From: CAZWVM01 sp964637705
Lineage (GTDB): Bacteria; UBA8481
DNA: 11,812 bases
Assembly: GCA_964637705.1 (NCBI GenBank)
Contig: CAZWVM010000111.1
Location: 1-11,812 of the forward strand
Reading direction: 5' to 3'
Part shown: piece by piece, positions 1-5,686 of the stretch
Position numbering within the stretch: the stretch's first letter is position 1
Layout: each line of letters opens with the position of its first letter
Program-made: the position numbers and the translations under genes
The notes under the pieces: generated by a model
What the model saw: only the letters and a program-made list of their open reading frames with translations
Database searches by the model: none
Told to the model about the DNA's origin: nothing

Positions 1-633
1 AACTTCCTCCAGAACTTCTGGAACTCCTTCATCATCGCCGGCGCGATCTCCTTCACCACCGTCGTCATCAACTCGATGGCGGGTTTCGTCTTCGCGAAGT
101 ACCGCTTCAAGGGCCGCGAGCGCCTCTTCACCCTGCTCGTCGCCACGATGATGATCCCGGGCCAGGTCACCATGATCCCGAGCTTCATGCTCCTGAAGTG
201 GCTCGGGCTCCTCAACTCCTACCTCGGCCTGATCATCCCGGGCACCGCCTCCATCTTCGCCATCTTCCTGATGCGACAGTTCATGATGTCGGTGCCGGAT
301 TCGCTCCTGGAGGCCGCCCGGATCGACGGGTGCTCGGAGTGGCGCATCTTCTGGCAGATCATGCTGCCCCTGGCGATGCCGGCGATCGCGACCCTGACCA
401 TCTTCACCTTCATGGGATCCTGGAACGACTTCTTCGGGGCGCTGATCATTCTCCTCGACGAGTCGAAATACACGCTCCCGGTGGCGCTGGCGAACCTCAA
501 CGGCCAGCACGGGACGGAGTGGGGCCTGTTGATGTCCGGTTCCGTCGTGACGATCGTGCCCGTGCTCCTCGTCTTCCTCGCGATGCAGCGCCACTACATC
601 CGGGGCATCGCCCTCACCGGCCAGAAGAGCTGA
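1..633 (+). CDS. Carbohydrate ABC transporter permease, MalG-like (5' partial)
   Basis: Inner-membrane permease subunit of an ABC importer, most like the MalG/UgpE type that carries sugars or sugar-phosphates. The reading frame is open from base 1 without a start, so the N-terminus lies outside the window; 210 residues are visible. Several hydrophobic membrane segments are seen. The cytoplasmic EAA loop that docks on the ATPase is clear at visible residues 104-127 (EAARIDG, then WRIFWQIMLPLAMP), with its invariant Gly at residue 110. The C-terminus (QRHYIRGIALTGQKS) matches the usual end of this family (Q-R-x-x-x-R-G). The ATPase, partner permease and binding protein are not in the window; a partner permease and binding protein usually lie upstream. 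Substrate cannot be assigned. It converges on the LolA-like gene, with 24 bases between the stops. Family call is firm; the sugar specificity is inference. Confidence 0.93.
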   Translation, partial: NFLQNFWNSFIIAGAISFTTVVINSMAGFVFAKYRFKGRERLFTLLVATMMIPGQVTMIPSFMLLKWLGLLNSYLGLIIPGTASIFAIFLMRQFMMSVPDSLLEAARIDGCSEWRIFWQIMLPLAMPAIATLTIFTFMGSWNDFFGALIILLDESKYTLPVALANLNGQHGTEWGLLMSGSVVTIVPVLLVFLAMQRHYIRGIALTGQKS

Positions 634-637
634 CGCG

Positions 638-654
638 GGCGGCGACGCGCCGCC
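638..654. terminator. Perfect GC hairpin between convergent genes
   Basis: A 7-bp perfect inverted repeat (GGCGGCG / CGCCGCC) around a 3-base loop fills most of the 24 bases between the stop of the ABC permease and the stop of the LolA-like gene. Its position between convergent genes suggests a two-way transcription stop or mRNA 3'-end stabiliser. There is no T-run on either strand, so it is not a canonical intrinsic terminator. In a genome this GC-rich such hairpins also occur by chance. Confidence 0.45.
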
Positions 655-657
655 GCC

Positions 658-1329
658 TCAACGGATCTCGACAGGCACGACACCCCGTGGAGGCCGGTAC
701 GAGAAGAGCGAGGCCGCGACGGAGGCGTTGCGGGAATAGCGATCGAAGCGAACGCGCGCGACGAGCCTCCCCCTCTGCGTCACCTCGATCGAGCGGGGCG
801 TGCGGCCGTCGGCGGCGATCACGAGGAGGATGCGGTCGTAGGAGGGTGAAGCCCGGAGCGGCTCGAGAACGAGACGGGCGGGCGATGCGGTGTCGCCGGC
901 GGCGACCACCCGGAAGAGGGAGGCCAGCGGGAGAGAGGGCGTCGCGAGGGCGGTCACCGGATCCGCCGCGCCCATCGCGCGGAGCCGCTCCTCGGACGTG
1001 GATTGCGCCTGCCGGTAGAGCTTTCTCGCGCGCGACTGCCAGGACCAGATCCAGGTCCCGTCCGCAACCGTGAGCATCGTGCCTTCCACGCCCATGCGGA
1101 TCTCGGACCGGTAGAACCCGGGCGCGAGATAATCGAACGTCATGGCCGACCGTCCCGTGCGCCCGCCGGGCTTGGGTGTCTCGATCGTCGCCGCGAAGCT
1201 CAGGGACCGAAGAGCCCTCCTTTCGGCGTCGAGCCGGGCCAGGGGATCCTCCGGGCGCGCGGGCGGGGCGGCAACGAGGATGAGGGCCGCGAGGAGAAGC
1301 GGTATCGCGCGGGCGCGACCGCCCTTCAC
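658..1329 (-). CDS. LolA-like outer-membrane lipoprotein carrier family protein, exported
   Basis: Predicted periplasmic protein of the LolA/LolB-like beta-barrel fold, which shields lipoprotein acyl chains. With a GTG start at 1329 it has 223 residues. A Sec signal peptide is seen: basic start (KGGRAR), hydrophobic residues 9-21, then APPARP, with probable cleavage near residues 24-26. The mature part shows family features: a strand-turn pattern around the visible VADGTWIWSW (88-97), where LolA proteins have 'DGxxlWxYdp', and a late strand FSYRPPRGVVPVEI near the C-terminus, like LolA's F.f.pP.Gv.V. The GTG overlaps the stop of the upstream small membrane gene as GTGA, and GGTGGG lies about 10 bases upstream. 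An earlier in-frame GTG at 1344 is possible but has no ribosome site. Last gene of the minus-strand run. A true LolA role is not proven; it could be another LolA-fold envelope protein (DUF2092 or sigma-E regulator type). Confidence 0.75.
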   Translation of the reverse strand: MKGGRARAIPLLLAALILVAAPPARPEDPLARLDAERRALRSLSFAATIETPKPGGRTGRSAMTFDYLAPGFYRSEIRMGVEGTMLTVADGTWIWSWQSRARKLYRQAQSTSEERLRAMGAADPVTALATPSLPLASLFRVVAAGDTASPARLVLEPLRASPSYDRILLVIAADGRTPRSIEVTQRGRLVARVRFDRYSRNASVAASLFSYRPPRGVVPVEIR

Positions 1330-1502
1330 CGGAAGTAGACCCACCAGGCGGCGAGGGCCGCGCAGAAAACGGTGAAGAGGACGAACCCGTAGGCGACGAA
1401 CTTGACGAATCCGATGACGCCCTTGACCAAAAACCTCACGAGGGCATAGAGGAGAATCGCGCCGAGAAGGACGGCCGCGGCGGCGACGAGCGTCGTCGTC
1501 AA
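1326..1502 (-). CDS. Small two-helix membrane protein, unknown function
   Basis: A 58-residue hydrophobic protein with no family I recognise. The only plausible start is TTG at 1502, which overlaps the aroB stop as TTGA; a GGGGG stretch lies 7 bases upstream. Its stop overlaps the GTG of the LolA-like gene as GTGA, so translation of all three genes looks coupled. Two membrane segments are seen, about residues 5-24 (LVAAAAVLLGAILLYALV) and 35-56. They are separated by a short loop containing Lys28 and Lys34 and rich in Gly, Phe and Val. The C-terminus is WWVYFR. No Cys motif or lipobox is present, apart from a single Cys in helix 2. The longer upstream frame is the shadow of aroB and has Arg/Gly-rich nonsense composition, so only this tail is real. 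Function unknown; position beside a LolA-like gene hints at an envelope role. Confidence 0.6.
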   Translation of the reverse strand: MTTTLVAAAAVLLGAILLYALVRFLVKGVIGFVKFVAYGFVLFTVFCAALAAWWVYFR

Positions 1503-2548
1503 CGCGAGGCCCCCATCCCGCGGCAGACCTCCGCGAAGAGCCTCTCGTCGATCCCGTCGACGACCGTCACGCACCCGATCGCCTTGACAAGGGTCATTCT
1601 CAGCCGGCCGGTTCGGCGCTTCTTGTCGAGACGGGCGGCCGCGATGAGAGAGCGGGCGCTGTCGCCGCCGATGCGCACCGGGAGGCCGAATCGCGCGAGC
1701 AGCGCCTCGATGCGCGCCGCCTCGCCGAATCCCGTCAGGCGTTCCGAGATCCTCGCGGCCGCGACCATGCCGATCGCGACCGCCTCGCCGTGCAGGAGCC
1801 CGCGGAATCCGCGCACGGCCTCGAGCGCGTGCCCGAGCGTGTGGCCGAGGTTCAAGAATTCCCTCACGCCCTTCGTCTCCCGCTCGTCCTCCTCCACGAT
1901 CCGCGCCTTCAACTTCACGGACCGCTCGACCGCCTCGTCCACGCCGCGCCCCCGCCACTCCGCGTAGTCCTGCGGCCGCGACTCCATCCTCCCGAAGAGG
2001 ACATGGTCCCCCAGGACGCCGTGCTTGACGACCTCGGCCAGGCCCGCGCGGAAATGCCTCCCGGGGAGCGTCGCGAGGCGGTCGATGTCGGCCACGACCG
2101 CGACCGGCTGGTGAAAGGCCCCGATCATGTTCTTCGCCTTCGGATGGTCGATCGCCGTCTTTCCGCCCACCGAGGCGTCGACCATGGCAAGGAGCGTGGT
2201 CGGCACCTGGACGAAGGGAACGCCGCGCCGGTAGGTCGCGGCCGCGAAGCCCGTCACGTCGCCGGTCGTTCCTCCGCCGTAGGCCACGAGCAGAAGCGGG
2301 GCGCCGGTGTCACCGCCGATCAGGCGGTCGATGAGAGCGCGCCAGGATGAGAAGGTCTTCGCGGGCTCTCCGGAGGCCAGGGGCACGTATGTGGCGCCCG
2401 GCAGGCGGGGCGGCTCGAGCCTCCGGTCGTAGGCGACGATGACGCGGCGCCCGGCCAAGGGGCCGAGATGAGGCGCCAACTCGATTCCCCGGCCGACGAA
2501 GACCGGGTATCGGCACCCGCCGGGAAGGCGGACCGGGATCCGCTTCAT
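1499..2548 (-). CDS. aroB: 3-dehydroquinate synthase
   Basis: Second step of the shikimate pathway: converts DAHP to 3-dehydroquinate in the cytoplasm, using NAD and a divalent metal. The 349 residues match the family's usual 345-360. Visible motifs in order are: NAD-binding GGGTTGD (91-97); PTTLLAMVDASVGGK (116-130) followed by TAID; KAKNMIGAFHQP (137-148); AEVVKHG (171-177), with metal ligand Glu172; NLGHTLGHALE (233-243), with ligand His236; and LLHGEAVAIGM (251-261), with ligand His253. All catalytic landmarks are intact. Start chosen at ATG 2548 (MKRIPVRLPGG); residues further upstream are Arg/Pro-rich read-through of the neighbouring gene. It lies 10 bases after the DUF1015 gene with no clear Shine-Dalgarno, so translation is probably coupled. 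Its stop is shared with the start of the small membrane gene. Confidence 0.97.
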   Translation of the reverse strand: MKRIPVRLPGGCRYPVFVGRGIELAPHLGPLAGRRVIVAYDRRLEPPRLPGATYVPLASGEPAKTFSSWRALIDRLIGGDTGAPLLLVAYGGGTTGDVTGFAAATYRRGVPFVQVPTTLLAMVDASVGGKTAIDHPKAKNMIGAFHQPVAVVADIDRLATLPGRHFRAGLAEVVKHGVLGDHVLFGRMESRPQDYAEWRGRGVDEAVERSVKLKARIVEEDERETKGVREFLNLGHTLGHALEAVRGFRGLLHGEAVAIGMVAAARISERLTGFGEAARIEALLARFGLPVRIGGDSARSLIAAARLDKKRRTGRLRMTLVKAIGCVTVVDGIDERLFAEVCRGMGASR

Positions 2549-2558
2549 GACGAGGCGG

Positions 2559-4028
2559 CTACTTTCGCTTGGGGGGGCGCCGCGCCGGTTTCGCCGAACG
2601 AGCCGTCTTCGCGGGCGCCGTGGTCCTCCCCGAGGCAACCTTCGAGGCTCGCCCGTTCCTGGAACCCTTTCCGTCGGACCGTACGACGTCGTCGCCGACC
2701 ATCTCGTCCGCCGCGATCCGGGCCATGATCGGCCCCACGATCGGCTTCTGGGCGAGGGTGACGCACCGCGAGGCGATCGGTTCGTTCGACTCGGCGATCT
2801 CGATGAGATGCTGCGGCAGCGGGTCGTTCAGGAGGAAGGCCGCGTCGGCGAATCCCTCGTCGACGAGCGAGACGGCGCGGCGCGGCTCGAGGCAGAGCGA
2901 GAACTTCTCCAGGGCCTCCGGCTTGTCCCAACCGAGGCCCAGGAGACCCTCGAAGACGATCGCATCCAGGACCGAGACGTCGAGGCGTTTCCAGCGGCGC
3001 GACCTCTGGACGAGGCTCATCCGCTCATACGACTCCGCGTCCCGCAGGTACATGAGGTAATACGCCCGGTCCCCCACGTACAGGCCGAAGGTGTGGTTCA
3101 GGCGACCCATGAATTCCATCTCGTCGCGCAGGTTGACGAGTTCCGCCTCCTTCGCGCCCGGCTGGGTCAGCTTGTAGCGGTCGATCTCGAAGTGATCCTC
3201 GAGCTTGGTCAGGAGCGTCTGTCCGTCCATGAGGCGGACCGCGCCGCTCTTCAAGGCCCAGTGGCGGGCCTTGAACCGGTAGGGCTCGCGCTCCAGATCC
3301 ACCATCCAGGCCATGATGAAGTTGTAGGACTGGAAGGGAGAGGGCGCGCGGTCCTTCCTACGGAGCGCCTCGGCGTTCTTGAGGGCGGCCTTGTAACGGC
3401 CCGCGCCGCCCAGCATCACCATGCTCCGACGCGAGAGAAGAGGCTCGATCTCATGTTCCCCGGGGGCCACCGCCCAGATCCGGTGCCGCACGCCGGCCGG
3501 ATACTCGATCTCGCAGAGCGGCTTGCGGGCCGAGATCTTCCTCGTGATCGTCTCGATCTGGTTCGCCCCCGACTCGTCGGTGCGATAGCCGACCGCGACG
3601 GGCGCGGTCTGGATCTCGCAGGCGTCGAGCTGCTTCAGACGATCCTTCACTTCGGTCTCGTGGGGAACCTCGAAGAGGGCCGGGCGATTCTTCGCCGCCA
3701 GTTCGAGCATCCCGACGAAACCGCGCACGCGCTGCCCCTCGGATTCGACCTCGAGGAGGAAATAGGCCGTTCCGGCCGTGGCGATGCGGTTCTCCTTCAC
3801 CGCCCGCTCGAGCGCGGCGGCGGCGCGATCGGCCCCGGCCTCGCCCGGTCGGTCGCCCGGAACCTCGCGCAGGCTCTCAAACCGGACGAAATTATGTGGA
3901 TGGCGCGCGGCACGCTCCTGTCGATCGACAAGGGCGAGGTCGGCGAAGGAATGCGTAACGAGATCGGAGTAGGATTCTCCCTTGGCCGGATGAGCGAGAC
4001 GCGCTGAGAATGGGAGGAAACGCGGCAT
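2559..4028 (-). CDS. Divergent DUF1015 family protein with basic C-terminal tail
   Basis: A 489-residue cytoplasmic protein that I place in DUF1015 (a family of unproven function, often found near serine-biosynthesis genes). Supporting landmarks: N-terminal FLPF...HPHNFVRF (4-50), where the family has 'irPFra...NP.nFv.v'; a GVRHRIWAV strand (179-187); FQSYNFIMAWMVD (232-244), matching the 'eYNyfla' stretch; FGLYVGDRAYYLMYL (314-328); LDVSVLDAIVFEGLLGL (349-365), matching 'LDVsiLq.lileplLGi'; and a final LAQKPIVGPIM region (425-435). The family hallmark ADGHHRY is altered to LGGAGRY at 206-212, so Asp-His-His is lost. The 'PPYDV' and 'KSTxFxPK' motifs are not recognisable either. Residues 452-489 form a Lys/Arg/Ala/Pro-rich tail that may bind nucleic acid or acidic partners. 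Start ATG 4028 fits the family N-terminus. First gene after its own candidate promoter, followed by aroB. Probably a non-catalytic paralogue; function unknown. Confidence 0.75.
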   Translation of the reverse strand: MPRFLPFSARLAHPAKGESYSDLVTHSFADLALVDRQERAARHPHNFVRFESLREVPGDRPGEAGADRAAAALERAVKENRIATAGTAYFLLEVESEGQRVRGFVGMLELAAKNRPALFEVPHETEVKDRLKQLDACEIQTAPVAVGYRTDESGANQIETITRKISARKPLCEIEYPAGVRHRIWAVAPGEHEIEPLLSRRSMVMLGGAGRYKAALKNAEALRRKDRAPSPFQSYNFIMAWMVDLEREPYRFKARHWALKSGAVRLMDGQTLLTKLEDHFEIDRYKLTQPGAKEAELVNLRDEMEFMGRLNHTFGLYVGDRAYYLMYLRDAESYERMSLVQRSRRWKRLDVSVLDAIVFEGLLGLGWDKPEALEKFSLCLEPRRAVSLVDEGFADAAFLLNDPLPQHLIEIAESNEPIASRCVTLAQKPIVGPIMARIAADEMVGDDVVRSDGKGSRNGRASKVASGRTTAPAKTARSAKPARRPPKRK

Positions 4029-4034
4029 GGGCGG

Positions 4035-4063
4035 ATTATGTCAGCGAGGGCGCGGCAAGGCAA
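4035..4063 (-). promoter_or_regulatory. Candidate promoter for the DUF1015-aroB run, leaderless
   Basis: On the minus strand, TTGCCT (4063-4058) and CATAAT (4040-4035) are separated by exactly 17 bases. The -10 matches the TATAAT consensus at 5 of 6 positions and the -35 at 4 of 6. It lies in the 45-base gap between birA and the DUF1015 gene. Only six bases (CCGCCC) separate the -10 from the ATG at 4028, so transcription should begin at or within a base or two of the start codon. No Shine-Dalgarno is present, which fits a leaderless mRNA. Confidence 0.6.
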
Positions 4064-4073
4064 GAAAATCCAT

Positions 4074-4832
4074 TCATTCCGTTTCTCTGAGTTTCAGCGG
4101 CGCCGATCCGGACGCGGCCTCCCCGGGCACCTCCAGGCCGCCGCCCCGGATCTCGCGCGGCCCGTCCGGCCCTTCGATTCGTAGCGCGCCGTCGAGACCC
4201 AGTCCGATCAATTTGACGGGGAGTCCCTCGTGGAGCACCGTTCCCGTCCGGCCCGCGAGCCGCCGCCAGACCTCGTCCGCCGCATCGTCCCGTCCGAGAC
4301 GGCAGGCGAAGGCGTCCAGGAAACCGGCCAATGCCTCGTCGCGGTCGATCTCGACGCCCGCTCCGGCCAACGACGCCGCCGTCGGGAGCGGGGCCTCCCG
4401 CAGGTTCACCCCGACACCGACGATGACGCAGGCGGAATGCGACTCGCAGAGGATCCCCGCCGCCTTCCTCCCTCCGATCCGCACGTCGTTCGGCCACTTG
4501 ATCTCGGGCCGGAGTCCGACCGTCTCGAGCACATCGCAGACCGCAAGCCCGGCCTGGAGCGGCAGGAGCCCGAGCGCGCGGGCGAGGTCCGCGGCCGGGG
4601 CGTCGCCGGAGAGGCGCACGAGCACGGAGACGTAGAGACCGCCCTCGGGCGACAGCCAAGCCCGTCCTTCCCGGCCCCGGCCGGAGGACTGGCGGTCGGC
4701 GACGACCACGGTGCCGGCAGGCGGCGGAAGGCGCGCGCGGCGCACGAGCCGGGCTAAATGGTCCTGCGTGGAGTCGGTGGTCGCGACGTGCCGGATCCAA
4801 CAGCCGGCGGCCGAAGCGGGAAAGACGAGCAT
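4074..4832 (-). CDS. birA: Biotin--[biotin carboxyl-carrier protein] ligase, monofunctional
   Basis: Activates biotin with ATP to biotinyl-AMP and attaches it to a lysine of the carboxyl-carrier protein, chiefly of acetyl-CoA carboxylase. 252 residues. Visible motifs: DST (20-22) at the domain start; the biotin/adenylate loop GRGREGRAW (51-59); KWPNDV (112-117), with the catalytic Lys; GILCE (126-130); and VGVGVN (138-143). A C-terminal SH3-like small domain spans about 195-236. There is no N-terminal helix-turn-helix, so this is the enzyme-only class that cannot act as the biotin-operon repressor. Start ATG 4832 gives the usual short lead into the catalytic domain. It is 20 bases downstream of nadC; that gap holds a run of nine C (minus strand) and no Shine-Dalgarno, so translation probably depends on coupling to nadC. 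All key motifs are intact. Confidence 0.96.
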   Translation of the reverse strand: MLVFPASAAGCWIRHVATTDSTQDHLARLVRRARLPPPAGTVVVADRQSSGRGREGRAWLSPEGGLYVSVLVRLSGDAPAADLARALGLLPLQAGLAVCDVLETVGLRPEIKWPNDVRIGGRKAAGILCESHSACVIVGVGVNLREAPLPTAASLAGAGVEIDRDEALAGFLDAFACRLGRDDAADEVWRRLAGRTGTVLHEGLPVKLIGLGLDGALRIEGPDGPREIRGGGLEVPGEAASGSAPLKLRETE

Positions 4833-4852
4833 CGCGGGGGGGGGAGTCGCCG

Positions 4853-5686
4853 TCAGCGGCGGATTTCGAGCGAGAAGTCGGAGGCAGGCGCGGAGTGAGT
4901 GACCGCGCCCACGGAGATGAAATCGACCCCGAGCCGGGATATCGAGTTGACCCTATCCAGGGTGACCCCCCCCGACACCTCGATCTCCGCCGCGTCGCCG
5001 ATCGCCTCCACGGCCTTCTCGATCTCGACGTCGGACATGTTGTCGAGAAGAACCCGGTCGGGCTTGTACTTCAGGGCCTCATCGAGGTTCTTGAGGTAAT
5101 CCACCTCGATGATGAGGTAGTCACCGGGCTTGCGCTTTCCGAGCAGTTTCTTCAGGCCCCCGACCGCCGCGATGTGGTTGTCCTTGACGAAGATCTTGTC
5201 CGCGAGGGTCATCCGGTGATTGAACCCGCCGCCGCAACGGACGGCGTATTTCTCGAGCGACCGCAGTCCGGGGGTCGTCTTGCGCGTATCGAGGATCTGG
5301 GTCGAGGAATCCGGCGCCAGGCGGTCGACGTATTGCCGGGTGAGCGTGGCGATTCCGGAGAGTTGGCCGAGGATGTTCAGCGTCGTGCGCTCGGCGGACA
5401 GGAGCGCACGGGCGGACCCCCTCATCGCCGCGATCTCGTTGCCGTCCCTGACCACGTCCCCGTCGTTGACGAAGAGGTCGAGCTTCACGGAGGGTCCGAA
5501 GGCGAAGGCGAGCGCGTCGATCCCGCAGACCACGGTGCGGCCCTTGGCGACGATCGCCGCGTCGACGATCAGGGTCTCGGGCAGCAGCGCCGTCGTGCGG
5601 TCGAAGCGCGCGGCGTCCTCCTCGAGACCGATCTCGACGATGATCTTGATCGCCTCCAAGGGCGGGGATAGACTCGGTTCCGTCAT
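4853..5686 (-). CDS. nadC: Nicotinate-nucleotide pyrophosphorylase (carboxylating)
   Basis: Quinolinate phosphoribosyltransferase: converts quinolinate and PRPP to nicotinate mononucleotide with release of CO2, in de novo NAD synthesis. 277 residues, near the family's usual 275-290. Visible motifs: ERTTLNILGQLSGIAT (99-114); DTRKTTPGLR (133-142), which binds quinolinate; CGGGFNHR (151-158); KDNH (168-171); IEVD (193-196); LLDNM (213-217); VSGGV (237-241); and the C-terminal ISVGAVTHSAPASDFSLEI. All substrate-binding Arg, Lys and His motifs are present. Start chosen at ATG 5686. Upstream in-frame codons (ATG 5695 and beyond) run into the -10/-35 and into the divergent lipoprotein gene, and they add a poorly conserved Arg-rich stretch. 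nadA and nadB are not in the window. First gene of the minus-strand run, with birA next. Confidence 0.97.
   Translation of the reverse strand: MTEPSLSPPLEAIKIIVEIGLEEDAARFDRTTALLPETLIVDAAIVAKGRTVVCGIDALAFAFGPSVKLDLFVNDGDVVRDGNEIAAMRGSARALLSAERTTLNILGQLSGIATLTRQYVDRLAPDSSTQILDTRKTTPGLRSLEKYAVRCGGGFNHRMTLADKIFVKDNHIAAVGGLKKLLGKRKPGDYLIIEVDYLKNLDEALKYKPDRVLLDNMSDVEIEKAVEAIGDAAEIEVSGGVTLDRVNSISRLGVDFISVGAVTHSAPASDFSLEIRR
5646..5674 (+). promoter_or_regulatory. Candidate promoter for the lipoprotein-rnhB operon
   Basis: TTGATC (5646-5651), then 17 bases, then TAGACT (5669-5674). Each hexamer matches its consensus at 4 of 6 positions and the spacing is ideal. Ten bases separate the -10 from the ATG at 5685, so the transcript would have a leader of about 0-4 bases and no room for a ribosome site. 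The whole promoter lies inside the 5' end of nadC, on the opposite strand. Moderate support only, because the hexamers are imperfect. Confidence 0.42.

Noticed and set aside
198..1073. 291-codon plus-strand frame running from the permease across the LolA-like gene
   Set aside because: Arg/Pro-rich shadow; both underlying genes have clear family or signal-peptide features in other frames.
1330..1344. Earlier GTG start (1344) for the LolA-like protein
   Set aside because: No ribosome site precedes it, while GTG 1329 forms a GTGA overlap with the previous gene and gives a compact signal peptide. It is not excluded completely.
2547..4007. 486-codon open frame on the plus strand opposite the DUF1015 gene
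   Set aside because: Composition is His/Arg/Glu/Leu-rich with no family motif, and it lies exactly antisense to a recognisable protein. High G+C keeps stop codons rare in such antisense frames.
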